The notes: a model not told the origin generated them from the letters alone. Shown: positions 1 to 8,087, numbered from the stretch's first letter. The stretch is 36,240 bases of DNA from Acidimicrobiales bacterium (GCA_009843525.1 VYDH01000006.1:8179-44418), one strand, 5' to 3'. Translations and numbers: made by a program.

Positions 1-140
1 CACCCGCTCGGGGGGGGGGGCCCCCCGGGGGGGGCCCCCCCCCCCCGGCCGGGGCCCTACCGGGCCCCCCCCCCCCCGGGCCCCGCGGCCCCCCCCCCCC
101 CCCCCCCCCGGGTACGGGTGTTCGCGCCAAGCGTGCGTGT
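1..140. other. low-complexity G/C homopolymer stretch at window edge
   Basis: Positions about 11-110 consist almost only of runs of G and C up to roughly 17 bases long, and no codon structure makes sense through it. Sequence from about 111 onward is ordinary complex DNA. This looks like an assembly or base-calling artefact at a contig end rather than biology. From 141 to 283 I see no convincing gene; the stretch is probably the end of an upstream gene or a leader region. Confidence 0.6.
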
Positions 141-283
141 CATGAGCGGCGCAACGTAACCAATCGCGTCCGGGCTGTCAACAACCTCCGGCCCGGCACA
201 GCTCGCGGCAATGCCGCAGACCGCGAGCCGCCGAGTGAGGCCTCTGCCGGCGGCGCGGCTGGCGGGCACGCCGGGGTCGGGCA

Positions 284-1453
284 GTGACGCGGCGCCTGCG
301 AGGGCCGCGCCGAGGGCCGCTGGCAGAGCTCGCCGCAGGGCTCGAGGCCGGTGCCGTCCGCATCACCGACAGCCCGCCGTCCGCGGGAGTGCCGCAGCGA
401 GCACGGCGACGGCTGAGCCGGCGCGGCCGGCGCGTGCTCGGTGTGCTGGCTGGGCTGGCGCTCATGGCTGGCGGCGTGGTGGGCTTCTGGCAGTCGGCCG
501 CGGCGTTCGACGAGCGCTTCGCAGTGATCGTGGCGGCACGAGACCTTCCCGCAGGGCATCTGCTCGCCGTCGGCGACACCGAGCCGGCCTTGGTGCTGCC
601 CGGCGCAGTGCCGCACCTGGCATGGAGCGATGATGCATCCCAAGCGCTGGAGGGCTTCGCGCTGGCTTATCCGACGCAGGCAGGGTCGCTGATCACCGCC
701 CAGATGCTGGCCGAGCCGGTCGCGGCACCGTTCGGGGACCGCTTGGAGGTCCATGTCCCCATCGATGCGAGCCTCGCGCCCGCCGGCGTCTTCGAAGGCG
801 ATCTGGTGCTGCTGGTCGATCCCGGTGCACCGTCGACCGCACACAGCCGGGGGCGTGCACGGCAGGTCATCGACACTCTGCGGATCGAATCGCTGGCGGG
901 CACGGCACTCCGTCTGTTCGCCCCGCCTGCGGAGTGGGTGCACTGGCGGACCCTGCCGGCGCGGCTGGGCGGCCCGCCGATGGTGCTGCCGGTGCCGCTG
1001 GGCGGCGATGCCGCCGAGTTGGCTGCCGAACTGGACGCTGTATGGGCCGACCAGCACCGGCAGGCCGCAGCGTCAGGGTCGCTGCTGGGGGCCGACTGGA
1101 GTTCGGCGGCCCGGCCGGGGCTGCTCGAAGCGATCGTCGCGGTGGATGCGACACTGTCCCCCTCGGGTATCGCGCAAGGCGATCTGGCGCTGCTCGTCGA
1201 CCCCGGAGTGCCCCTCGAGGAGGCCAGCGGTGGCAGGCCTCGCAGCGTGCTGCGTTCGGTGCGGCTGGATCACTATCGGGATGGACAGCTGGGCATCTGG
1301 GCCGAGCCCGTCGAGTGGGTGTGGTGGCGGAGCCTTCCCCAGCGGCTCGGGGCCGCGCCGATGCTGCTGCGAGTCGCCCCAGGCACCGATGTCGAGCAGG
1401 CCGCCGCCGAGCTGAACAGAGCCTGGCGCGCCGAGTGGGAGCAGCGCCAGTGA
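284..1453 (+). CDS. SAF-domain CpaB/RcpC-like Tad pilus assembly protein with duplicated C-terminal domain
   Basis: Predicted envelope protein of 389 aa. A basic N-terminus (residues 40-50) precedes one membrane helix (about 51-67), then a SAF-like stretch beginning near residue 79 with the typical VAARDLPAGHLL pattern. RcpC/CpaB proteins of this build support assembly of Tad/Flp pili. Residues 155-255 and 283-382 are two copies of one domain: each has a GDL(V/A)LLVDPG core, then an (A/E)EWV(H/W)WR(T/S)LP..RLG stretch and a helical tail ending in AAEL...W. The GTG start at 284 is the first in-frame start that leaves a short charged N-terminus; no strong ribosome binding site is visible. The stop overlaps the next start (TGATG), so it begins the Tad operon seen here. 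The SAF/CpaB assignment rests on the N-terminal pattern and on context. Confidence 0.7.
   Translation: MTRRLRGPRRGPLAELAAGLEAGAVRITDSPPSAGVPQRARRRLSRRGRRVLGVLAGLALMAGGVVGFWQSAAAFDERFAVIVAARDLPAGHLLAVGDTEPALVLPGAVPHLAWSDDASQALEGFALAYPTQAGSLITAQMLAEPVAAPFGDRLEVHVPIDASLAPAGVFEGDLVLLVDPGAPSTAHSRGRARQVIDTLRIESLAGTALRLFAPPAEWVHWRTLPARLGGPPMVLPVPLGGDAAELAAELDAVWADQHRQAAASGSLLGADWSSAARPGLLEAIVAVDATLSPSGIAQGDLALLVDPGVPLEEASGGRPRSVLRSVRLDHYRDGQLGIWAEPVEWVWWRSLPQRLGAAPMLLRVAPGTDVEQAAAELNRAWRAEWEQRQ
746..1429 (+). repeat. internal domain duplication in the CpaB-like protein
   Basis: Codons 155-255 (746-1048) and 283-382 (1130-1429) encode clearly homologous, diverged copies of about 100 aa, separated by a 27-aa linker. 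Shared landmarks are GDLVLLVDPG/GDLALLVDPG, EWVHWRTLPARLG/EWVWWRSLPQRLG and a C-terminal AAEL motif. Confidence 0.75.
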
Positions 1454-2187
1454 TGATGACCGTGCGCAGCGTCGCGAGCCCTCATGAGGGCTTCGCGCAG
1501 CCGCTTGTCGAAGCCGGCGCGCTCGCTGTGGCGCTGGGGCACGGCATGGCCGCTGCCGGCGCCCATGTGGCATTGATCGACGCCGATGCCTGGGGCACGC
1601 GACTGGCACAGCGCATCGCAGCAGCGTGCCGCATCGAGCTGTCACCGGCCCAGCGAGGTCTCCCGACGCTGATCGCCGCACGCTGCGGGCTCGGCCCCGA
1701 CACGATCCGGGAACACTGCTGGACGCTGCCGCCGCGCAGGCGTTCAAGCGGCGAGGTGCTGCTGGCTGCCGCACCCGCTCATGAGGCGGGGGCGCAGTTC
1801 TCCGCCGGGTGGCTCGCAGACCGCTACGGCCAGCTTGCGGCGTTGGGGCACCGTCTCGCCGTGGTCGTGCCGCTGCCCGGTGCGCCCGCGGCGCCCTACG
1901 GTGCGCTGGAGGCGGCTGCGTCGGTGAGGGTGCATGCCGTCGCGCAGCGAGGGACCGCCGCACCCGGGGGCCTGCGCGGGGTGCTCGCAGCGTTCGGCCT
2001 GAACTCGCCGCCCGACCCGGTCATCGGGCTGGGCTGTGCCGACGGCGGCGACGCGGCGCTGCTCGGCAGGATCGGCCCCGCTTCCGAGCGGGTGCTGTTG
2101 GGTGCACGCCCACGGCGTGCTGAGCGCATCGCGCTCAGCACGATCGATGCAGCCAGCCGTCGGCTGCTCGCCGGAGGCTTGCGATGA
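1453..2187 (+). CDS. TadZ/CpaE-like ParA-family protein with degenerate P-loop
   Basis: Protein of 244 aa. In Tad loci, the ParA/MinD-like TadZ (CpaE) marks the pole or assembly site and interacts with the TadA ATPase. Residues 20-50 give the expected helix followed by the strand VALIDADAWG, equivalent to the ParA VxLxDxD strand. The N-terminal segment, where KGGxGKT should lie, reads SPHEGFAQPLVEAG and has no Walker A lysine, so nucleotide binding is probably lost or altered. Such divergence is known among TadZ proteins. The ATG at 1453 overlaps the stop of the upstream gene, and the 3' end overlaps tadA by four bases (ATGA), indicating translational coupling. The assignment depends on position between the CpaB-like gene and tadA plus the residual fold pattern. 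Confidence 0.6.
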   Translation: MMTVRSVASPHEGFAQPLVEAGALAVALGHGMAAAGAHVALIDADAWGTRLAQRIAAACRIELSPAQRGLPTLIAARCGLGPDTIREHCWTLPPRRRSSGEVLLAAAPAHEAGAQFSAGWLADRYGQLAALGHRLAVVVPLPGAPAAPYGALEAAASVRVHAVAQRGTAAPGGLRGVLAAFGLNSPPDPVIGLGCADGGDAALLGRIGPASERVLLGARPRRAERIALSTIDAASRRLLAGGLR

Positions 2188-3461
2188 GCTTGGCTCATTC
2201 GATCTGGGACGAGGTGCTGGCCCAGGTGCAGAGCCACCGGCTGAGCGCCGAGAGACCGGCTGAGGAGGTGGCTGACGACTGCCGGGACTTGGCGTCGGCA
2301 ATCGCCCGTGCCCGCGAGGCCGAGGCGCTCGAGCTGCGCGGCGAGACACTGAGCGACGACGATCGTGCGTGGCTCGACACCGAGCTCGAGGCGCTGCTGG
2401 GCAGCGGGCCGCTGGAGCGTTACCTGCGTCGCGACGACGTGGAGAACGTCTGGCTGTTCGGCCCTCGGCGAGGCGCTCTCGGGCTTGCAGGAGGCCGCCA
2501 GGAACCGATCACCGACCCGCTGTTCGCCGACGACGCGGAGATGATCGGGTTCATCGCGCATCTGGCGGTCACCCACGGCCAAACCGGGCGCCGCTTCGAT
2601 CACTCGGCCCCGCTGCTGGATCTCCGCCTGCGTACCGGCGAGCGGCTGTTCGCAGCCATGGACGTGTGCGGGGCGCCGTATCTCACTGTGCGCTGCCACC
2701 GCCATCGCGCAGTGAGCCTCGCCGAGCTCGCCGAAGCAGGGTCACTGAGCGTGCAGGCCGCACAATTCCTGGCTGCGGCGGTGCGGCCTCCCGCGCCGGC
2801 CAACGTGCTGATCTGCGGCGCGCTCGGATCGGGCAAGACGACGCTGCTGCGTGCGCTGCTGGGCGAGATCGGCCCCTCCGAGATCGTGTGCACCCTCGAG
2901 CAGACCTTCGAGCTGTTCCTGGACGACTCCCACCCGTGGGTGTTCGCAGCCGAGACCCGCGAGCCCAACAGCGACGGCGAGGGCGAGATCGGGATGGAGG
3001 AACTCGCGCGGCGCTCATTGCGGTCCGGCGCCGACCGCGTGATTGTCGGGGAGCTGCGAGGACCCGAGGCCGCGACGTTCCTGTCCGCGTGCGGCACGGG
3101 ATCGGACGGATCAATGGCCACCATCCATGCGTCGTCGCCGCGTCAGGCGCTCGCACGGCTGGTGCGCTACTGCTTGGCTTCGGGCCTCGCCGGTGCTCAG
3201 TCCGCGCTCATTGGCGAGGCCGCGGAAGTGGTGCACCTGGTGATCCACATGGGCACTGATCCGCGCACCGGTCATCGAGGAATACGACAAATCAGCGAGG
3301 TGCTCGGCGCGCCCGCCGACCGCTTCGAGGTCCGCGACATCTTCGCCCGCTCGGGACGCGCCGGCCCTCTGGAACTCCTCGGGCGGCCCCGCAACCCCGA
3401 TCTCGCCGAGCGAATCGCCGAAGGCGGCCTCGACATGTCCGACTGGCCCGAGGGATCCTGA
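2184..3461 (+). CDS. tadA: TadA/CpaF-family pilus assembly ATPase
   Basis: Secretion ATPase of the type II/IV family, 425 aa, the cytoplasmic motor for extending or secreting Flp-type pilins. The N-terminal domain (about 1-170) is the usual CpaF module. Walker A is GALGSGKTT at 212-220. The Asp/Glu-box region follows at about 235-262 (TLEQTFEL and AAETRE). Walker B is RVIVGELRG at 285-293, and the histidine box is MATIHASS at 311-318. All catalytic elements are intact and the length is normal for the family. It starts inside the end of the tadZ-like gene (ATGA overlap), with tadB beginning four bases downstream. Confidence 0.93.
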   Translation: MSLAHSIWDEVLAQVQSHRLSAERPAEEVADDCRDLASAIARAREAEALELRGETLSDDDRAWLDTELEALLGSGPLERYLRRDDVENVWLFGPRRGALGLAGGRQEPITDPLFADDAEMIGFIAHLAVTHGQTGRRFDHSAPLLDLRLRTGERLFAAMDVCGAPYLTVRCHRHRAVSLAELAEAGSLSVQAAQFLAAAVRPPAPANVLICGALGSGKTTLLRALLGEIGPSEIVCTLEQTFELFLDDSHPWVFAAETREPNSDGEGEIGMEELARRSLRSGADRVIVGELRGPEAATFLSACGTGSDGSMATIHASSPRQALARLVRYCLASGLAGAQSALIGEAAEVVHLVIHMGTDPRTGHRGIRQISEVLGAPADRFEVRDIFARSGRAGPLELLGRPRNPDLAERIAEGGLDMSDWPEGS

Positions 3462-3464
3462 GCA

Positions 3465-4217
3465 GTGACGGGCGATGCGAGGCGCGCCGTGTGGCTGTGG
3501 TCCGCGGCTGCGGCTGCTGGGGGCGCGGCCGGCTGCTGGGCAGCGACCCGGCTGTGGGGCATGGTAGTGCTCGGCGGGGGCCTCGGAATGCTGCTGCCCC
3601 CTTTCGTCGCCGCGCCTGCGCAGCGGCGGCGCCACACCACCGTTGCGCTGGCATGGCAGACGTGGACCCGCCAGATCGCCGAACTCGCTCGCTCCGGAGC
3701 GGGCCTCGCCGATGCGCTCGCCGCCAGCGTGCCGCACGCGCCGCCCCAGATCGCTGCGACGGTCCGGCGCATCGCCCAGATGGCGCGCACCGAGAACCTG
3801 AACGCGGCAATCGCCCAGTTCGCTCGATGCGGACCGCTGTGGGAACCCGAGATCGCGGCCGGCCTCGCGGTGGCCGCCACTGTCGGCGGGCCTGTGGCGA
3901 CCCCGCTGAGCGATCTCGCCGCACGCATCGGCGACTTCGTCGCGTTGCACCGCGCCCGCACCGAAGCCGTTGTGGCCCTGTGGACCCAGACCATCGCCCT
4001 GCTCGGCCTCGCCGCGGGAGTGATCGCACTGATGTACCGCAACAACCCTGCCTACTTCGAGCCCTACCGCACCCCCGCAGGCCAGACGTTCCTGGTGCTC
4101 ATCGCCATGGTGCTACTCGGCGCCACCTCGTTCCTGGTGCGCCACTCCGTTGTGCGCATCGAGCCATCCCTGCTCGTCGCGCCCAAGCACCCTCGACGCG
4201 CCCCCAGGCCGCTGTGA
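3465..4217 (+). CDS. tadB: TadB-like inner membrane pilus assembly protein
   Basis: Integral membrane protein of 250 aa with a type II secretion F-like (GspF/TadB) domain. It has N-terminal hydrophobic segments at about residues 8-48, a cytoplasmic helical domain at about 60-165 rich in LA..L and AxxGG patterns, and two C-terminal membrane helices (about 170-185 and 205-222). TadB partners with TadC to form the platform on which TadA acts. The GTG start at 3465 lies three bases after the tadA stop. The protein is shorter than many TadB proteins (about 300 aa), but its position between tadA and a second F-like protein supports the call. Confidence 0.78.
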   Translation: MTGDARRAVWLWSAAAAAGGAAGCWAATRLWGMVVLGGGLGMLLPPFVAAPAQRRRHTTVALAWQTWTRQIAELARSGAGLADALAASVPHAPPQIAATVRRIAQMARTENLNAAIAQFARCGPLWEPEIAAGLAVAATVGGPVATPLSDLAARIGDFVALHRARTEAVVALWTQTIALLGLAAGVIALMYRNNPAYFEPYRTPAGQTFLVLIAMVLLGATSFLVRHSVVRIEPSLLVAPKHPRRAPRPL

Positions 4218-5044
4218 GCAGCCCGACCTTCGTCGCTGCGGTGATCGCCGGGACCATCTTCGCCGCCGGCGTCATGCTCGTCATTGCCGCCGCCGCATCG
4301 CAGGCAGCCACCGCGGAAGCCCGCGGGCGGACCGCAGCAATGCGACAGCGGCTCGCGGCGCCGTCCCCGAAGCGCGCCGCAGAGCTGGCAGCAGCAGGCA
4401 TCACACCTGCCCGTCTCGCCGTCCAGCGCACCATCGGGCTCGCTGTCGGCATCGCCGTCGGAATTGTCGCCGCTGGACTCTGGACCGCTGCCGCCGCCAC
4501 GGCCGCCGCACTTGTCGCCCTGAGCTCGCTGATCGGATGGCTGCTTCCCGCGCAAGCCGCCCGCGACGCCGCCAAGCGCTCGCGGCGCGAGCTCGACGGG
4601 ATCATACGGCTGTGGATCGTGCTCGCCGCCCAGCAAGTCACCGCAGGCGCCGACCCTGCCGCAGCAATGCTGAATGCCGCCCGGGCGGGACAGCGCCCCA
4701 CCTGGAATGTGCTGCACCGCAGCCTGCTCGCAGCCCAGCACGAACGACGCCCGGCATCGGACGGCCTTGCCGAACTCGTCGACCGCTACCAACTCGTCGG
4801 CCTCACCCAAGCAGTCAGCGCATTCACGCTCGCCGTCCGGCGCGGCACACGCCTCGCCGACACCGTCCTGGCAGCCGCTGACAACCTCTGGGCCGACTCG
4901 GTCGCGCGCCAACGCGAAGCCGCACAGCGCCACAACCAGATCATCGCCCTGCCCGCAACCGCCATCGCACTGGCCCTCGCCGCGATACTCATCTACCCCC
5001 CACTCGTGTCCCTCACCGGCGGCATCGTCACAACCGGGCCATGA
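4214..5044 (+). CDS. tadC: TadC-like inner membrane pilus assembly protein
   Basis: Second GspF-like platform protein, 276 aa. It has an N-terminal membrane helix (about residues 5-25), a hydrophobic hairpin (about 75-115), a cytoplasmic T2SF domain with the conserved ..LARRGTRLADTL-like stretch (LAVRRGTRLADTV), and a C-terminal membrane helix (about 245-270). The reading frame is open far upstream, but the GTG at 4214 overlaps the tadB stop (GTGA) and is the start that places the first membrane helix at the N-terminus. The 3' end overlaps the next gene (ATGA at 5041). Confidence 0.8.
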   Translation: MSSPTFVAAVIAGTIFAAGVMLVIAAAASQAATAEARGRTAAMRQRLAAPSPKRAAELAAAGITPARLAVQRTIGLAVGIAVGIVAAGLWTAAAATAAALVALSSLIGWLLPAQAARDAAKRSRRELDGIIRLWIVLAAQQVTAGADPAAAMLNAARAGQRPTWNVLHRSLLAAQHERRPASDGLAELVDRYQLVGLTQAVSAFTLAVRRGTRLADTVLAAADNLWADSVARQREAAQRHNQIIALPATAIALALAAILIYPPLVSLTGGIVTTGP

Positions 5045-5553
5045 GCCGTCATCGAGACTCCCCGGCCGCGACCCAAACCGGGTCCGCGCGGCGCCGAGAC
5101 GGGTCCGATCGGCGGCAGCGCTGCGGCCGGCACCGGGGCAACGCGGGAATGGCGACTCTGGAATGGCTGCTGGTCATCGCCGCCGCAGGCGGCTTCGCAG
5201 CCGCCATGACAGCCGGCCTCGACCACCTCATCACCGACCAGACAGCAAGCCCACCCGCCGACACACCCGCTGCCCATACAGCAGCACGCATCCACGCAGC
5301 CCGCATCAACGACCGCTCCGTCGAGGCACTCACCGCAGTGCATGCCGCCGCGTCCGCCGGCGACACCCAGGCCGCCGTCGCCGCCTCGGCACGACTCGAG
5401 CGGCTGAAGCACGCATGCCAAGACCTCCCACACCAGTACCCCGACGCGCTGACAAGCGCTGCTTGGGAATGGCAGCCAATAGCGCTCCCCCAGCCGACAA
5501 CCACGCCCGACGTCGGCCGCTGGGTGTGCAGCCTGAACGGACAGTCCTCGTGA
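5041..5553 (+). CDS. pilin-like protein with class III prepilin-type N-terminus
   Basis: Protein of 170 aa. A basic leader of about 36 residues is followed by GNAG/MATLEWLLVIAAAG, which fits a prepilin peptidase site: Gly36 before the cut, a Glu at position +5, then one hydrophobic helix (about 38-60). The rest is an Ala-rich helical exposed domain. The gene at 7614 carries the same G..TLEWLL signature, so the locus encodes two related pilin-like subunits. At 170 aa it is much longer than a typical Flp pilin (50-70 aa), so it may be a minor pilin or a lineage-specific major pilin. The start overlaps tadC (ATGA). No prepilin peptidase gene lies in the window. Confidence 0.72.
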   Translation: MSRHRDSPAATQTGSARRRDGSDRRQRCGRHRGNAGMATLEWLLVIAAAGGFAAAMTAGLDHLITDQTASPPADTPAAHTAARIHAARINDRSVEALTAVHAAASAGDTQAAVAASARLERLKHACQDLPHQYPDALTSAAWEWQPIALPQPTTTPDVGRWVCSLNGQSS

Positions 5554-5569
5554 GGCCTGCGATCAGAGC

Positions 5570-6169
5570 TCAGCAGACCGACAGGTCGCCGAGCGCGGCG
5601 GGCACATTCCCAACGTTGGTCGCGGCGAGCACGGCAGGGCCTGACGCCGTGGCATGCACTGCGTCGAGACGCCCCGGCCACAATGCGCTGAAGGGGCCGA
5701 ACACCTCTCCGGTCACCTCGACCTGCACCCAGCCAGCTTCGCCCGACGCCGGTCTGCGGAGCGCGTCAGCGCCGCTGTGGCACCAGTCACTGCGCACCAC
5801 CGAAGCGCCAGGCGTCCACCAGCGCCACCCGTCGCCCGTTGCCGCGGCATGCGCCACAGCATCGTGTGCTGCGGCAGCCATCTCAGCGGCGCCCGCGAGC
5901 GGCACGGCACTGTCGGCTGCCGGGTCAGGAACGTCACCGACGGCTGCCGGGTCAGGAACGTCACCGACGGCCGCAGCGTGGTTCCAGATCGCTCGCAGAC
6001 CAGCTGACGCAGCCGCCTCAGCCTGCGATCTGGCAACAGTAACCAACAGCGCCTGCACCCCGAGCAACAGGAACAGCACCACCACCGCGGGCCACACGAT
6101 CAGCAGCGGCAGCACCTCCCCGCGTTCGCTGCGCCCCGAAGCGCGATCACTCCCATGAGCAGCACGCAA
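5570..6169 (-). CDS. TadE-like pseudopilin encoded against the Tad operon
   Basis: Predicted membrane-anchored protein of about 199 aa. After a basic N-terminus it has RGEVLPLLIVWP followed by a long hydrophobic helix and then RSQAEAAASAGLRAIW, the usual TadE pattern of helix plus QAAA-rich stretch. A Trp-rich domain follows. The frame is open further upstream; I chose TTG at 6169 because it leaves a short charged leader and overlaps the opposite gene at 6155 by only 15 bases. A GTG further upstream is possible. It is convergent with the 5041 gene and divergent from the 6155 gene, so it interrupts an otherwise single-strand operon. Codons 63-80 carry an exact 9-residue tandem duplication. Confidence 0.62.
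   Translation of the reverse strand: MRAAHGSDRASGRSERGEVLPLLIVWPAVVVLFLLLGVQALLVTVARSQAEAAASAGLRAIWNHAAAVGDVPDPAAVGDVPDPAADSAVPLAGAAEMAAAAHDAVAHAAATGDGWRWWTPGASVVRSDWCHSGADALRRPASGEAGWVQVEVTGEVFGPFSALWPGRLDAVHATASGPAVLAATNVGNVPAALGDLSVC
5914..5967. repeat. exact 27-bp tandem duplication (two copies)
   Basis: Positions 5914-5940 and 5941-5967 are identical 27-mers beginning CGGCTGCCGGGTCAGGAACG. They lie in frame in the minus-strand TadE-like gene and duplicate nine residues (VGDVPDPAA). Because the repeat is a multiple of three and exact, it is a recent slippage event and a likely length-variable site. Confidence 0.9.
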
Positions 6170-6982
6170 CCGCCAGCCGAGCCCGCCCCGCGCGAAGTCG
6201 GCCACAGCACTCAGTGGCCGCGCCGTTGCGACGAGCGAGGCGGCACCGTCTCGCTCATGGTGATCCTGCTCACTCCGATGCTCGCGTTCGCGGCAATTGC
6301 TGCCGCAGCGGTCCCACAGCGACTCGCCGCCCAAGCCGCCGTCGATGACACCGCTGGCGAGCTCGCATCCATGGCGGCGGTCTGGCGGACCGTCCAAGCA
6401 CAGCCGCATGATCCTGCCGACTGGTTCTTCCCTGACTGCACCCAGCGTCACAGCACGCCGCCTGAGGACCCTGAATCTCTCGCAGACCCGTCCCGCGACC
6501 CTCAGCAGACACCCGATGACCCTTCTGCCGCAGGTCCCGACGCACTCGAGGGACACAGGACGCTGCGCGACGCTTGCATCACCGCGACCCGTTCGCTGCT
6601 CGCGGGTCTCGGGGCACGCGGCGTCGACGCCGACCGGCTCGCCGGTTACTACACCAGCGGATTCAGCACCATTGCGCCACCCGCTGGCGACGTCGATCAT
6701 CCCTCAAGTGTGCCTTGCCGCATCAGCGTCGGCATCGTCGCCTCCGATGCCGTGCATCTGGGCATCACCGCGGACTGGGGTGCCGGCAGGTGGGCACCAG
6801 CGCAGATCTGGCCCGACGGCATCGTGCTCCATTCACACACCGCCGCCTACGCGACGCAGCCTTCGGACACCGAAGACCCTGACCAGCTCCCCGGCTGCGC
6901 TCCTCCCCGCAGCCCTGCGATGCGGGCCCTGGCCGACCGCGCACCGACGCGCACAGCGTTCGGGAGCCCTGTCGCGCCGTGA
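6155..6982 (+). CDS. TadE/TadG-like pseudopilin
   Basis: Protein of 275 aa with a 30-residue charged leader, then GGTVSLMVILLTPMLAF and a hydrophobic helix (about 31-53) followed by QRLAAQAAVDDTAGELASMAA, the hallmark TadE/TadG arrangement. The +5 glutamate of canonical prepilins is absent. The C-terminal domain contains several Cys residues (near CTQ, CITATR, CRIS and PGCAPP), which could form disulfides outside the membrane. The final codons overlap the next gene (GTGA at 6979). It begins head-to-head with the minus-strand TadE-like gene. Confidence 0.65.
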   Translation: MSSTQPPAEPAPREVGHSTQWPRRCDERGGTVSLMVILLTPMLAFAAIAAAAVPQRLAAQAAVDDTAGELASMAAVWRTVQAQPHDPADWFFPDCTQRHSTPPEDPESLADPSRDPQQTPDDPSAAGPDALEGHRTLRDACITATRSLLAGLGARGVDADRLAGYYTSGFSTIAPPAGDVDHPSSVPCRISVGIVASDAVHLGITADWGAGRWAPAQIWPDGIVLHSHTAAYATQPSDTEDPDQLPGCAPPRSPAMRALADRAPTRTAFGSPVAP

Positions 6983-7617
6983 CATCTGACACGCGCCCCG
7001 AGCCGGCCGTCGCCACAGCCCGGTGGAGCCAAGGCCCCCAATGCCGACCCCGCGTCGGCACACCCGCCCGCGGCGAGCACGGCTCCACCTCCGCGATCGA
7101 ACTCATGGCGCTCACACCCATGTGCGCCCTGATGGTGCTGCTCATCGCATGGGCCGGCAACAGCGCCCATGCCGAACTCGCCACAAGCCTCGCAGCACAA
7201 GAAGCCGCCGTCGCCGCCGCCGTGTGCTGCGGCACCGATGCCGACGCGCCCGACGTTCCTCTCAGCGGCGGCGACCAGCAGACCCCCCGGGACCCGGCCG
7301 AGTCTCACAGCGCTGTCCACGACCAGGCCACAACCCGGCAGATCGTCGCCGAGTCCGTCGTAACCGGCCGTCCCTCCCTCGCACAGCATTGCCTCGACGG
7401 GCCCCAGCCCGCCGGTCCCGACGGCTCATGGGCCACCCACACCACCATTGGCGCACCCGACGGCAGCACAGCCGTTCAGGCCGTCACTGTTCACATCACC
7501 TGCCTGGCCGACGGCACCGCCGCGCCGATGCGCGGCCTGTTCGGCACACGCACCGTGCACGGCCACGGCACACGCATCACCACCACCCACTCCCCGACAC
7601 CAAGGAGACCGAAATGA
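6979..7617 (+). CDS. TadE-like pseudopilin
   Basis: Protein of 212 aa. The leader ends GEHG/STSAIELMALTP, close to a prepilin cleavage motif with Glu at +6. It is followed by one hydrophobic helix (about 41-60) and an AELATSLAAQEAAVAAAVCCG segment typical of TadE. The remainder is a hydrophilic, presumably extracytoplasmic domain with scattered Cys. The GTG start overlaps the upstream stop and the 3' end overlaps the next start (ATGA), so the genes from 6155 to 8075 form one translationally coupled unit. Confidence 0.62.
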   Translation: MTSDTRPEPAVATARWSQGPQCRPRVGTPARGEHGSTSAIELMALTPMCALMVLLIAWAGNSAHAELATSLAAQEAAVAAAVCCGTDADAPDVPLSGGDQQTPRDPAESHSAVHDQATTRQIVAESVVTGRPSLAQHCLDGPQPAGPDGSWATHTTIGAPDGSTAVQAVTVHITCLADGTAAPMRGLFGTRTVHGHGTRITTTHSPTPRRPK

Positions 7618-8075
7618 ATACAATCACCGACCGGACCCGGCGTGTGCCACGCGGCGAATCAGGGCTCACCACCCTCGAATGGCTGCTCATCGTCGCCGCC
7701 GTCGCCGGACTCGCAGCCCTCGCCGTCGTCCTCGTCCAGAACGTCGTCGACGACACCGCCGAACAACTCGGCGGCGCCAGCGCACGCGAGACAGCGGCCA
7801 ACGTCGCCGCCGACACCGTCATCCGCGAAGCCCGCACCGCCAGCCCCGATGACAGCCGCTACAACACCTGGCAACGCTGGGAGCTGTACTTCACCGCCCG
7901 CTGCGAACGCCTCGAAATCCTATACAGCGACACCAACCTCGACGTCGAAGCCACCTTCAAGCGACCCACCGGCAAAGGCGACAGCGACCCCACCACCAGC
8001 GCCGACCTCAACAAAGCCGACACCAGCACGCCCGCAGCAGGCAAACCCCAAGCCGTCTGCCGACGCAACATCTGA
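7614..8075 (+). CDS. pilin-like protein, second TLEWLL-type subunit
   Basis: Protein of 153 aa. Leader residues 1-17 end in GESG, followed by LTTLEWLLIVAAVAG, giving Gly17 before a predicted prepilin peptidase cut and Glu22 at +5, then a membrane helix to about residue 40. The exposed part is charged, with two Cys (CERLEIL and the C-terminal AVCRRNI) that could form a loop disulfide as in many pilins. AAGGAG at 7602-7607 gives a good ribosome binding site six bases before the ATG, the best in the locus. That suggests strong expression and makes this the likelier major pilin. Its stop lies 12 bases before the tRNA gene on the other strand. Confidence 0.72.
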   Translation: MNTITDRTRRVPRGESGLTTLEWLLIVAAVAGLAALAVVLVQNVVDDTAEQLGGASARETAANVAADTVIREARTASPDDSRYNTWQRWELYFTARCERLEILYSDTNLDVEATFKRPTGKGDSDPTTSADLNKADTSTPAAGKPQAVCRRNI

Positions 8076-8087
8076 TGAGCCTCTCGG

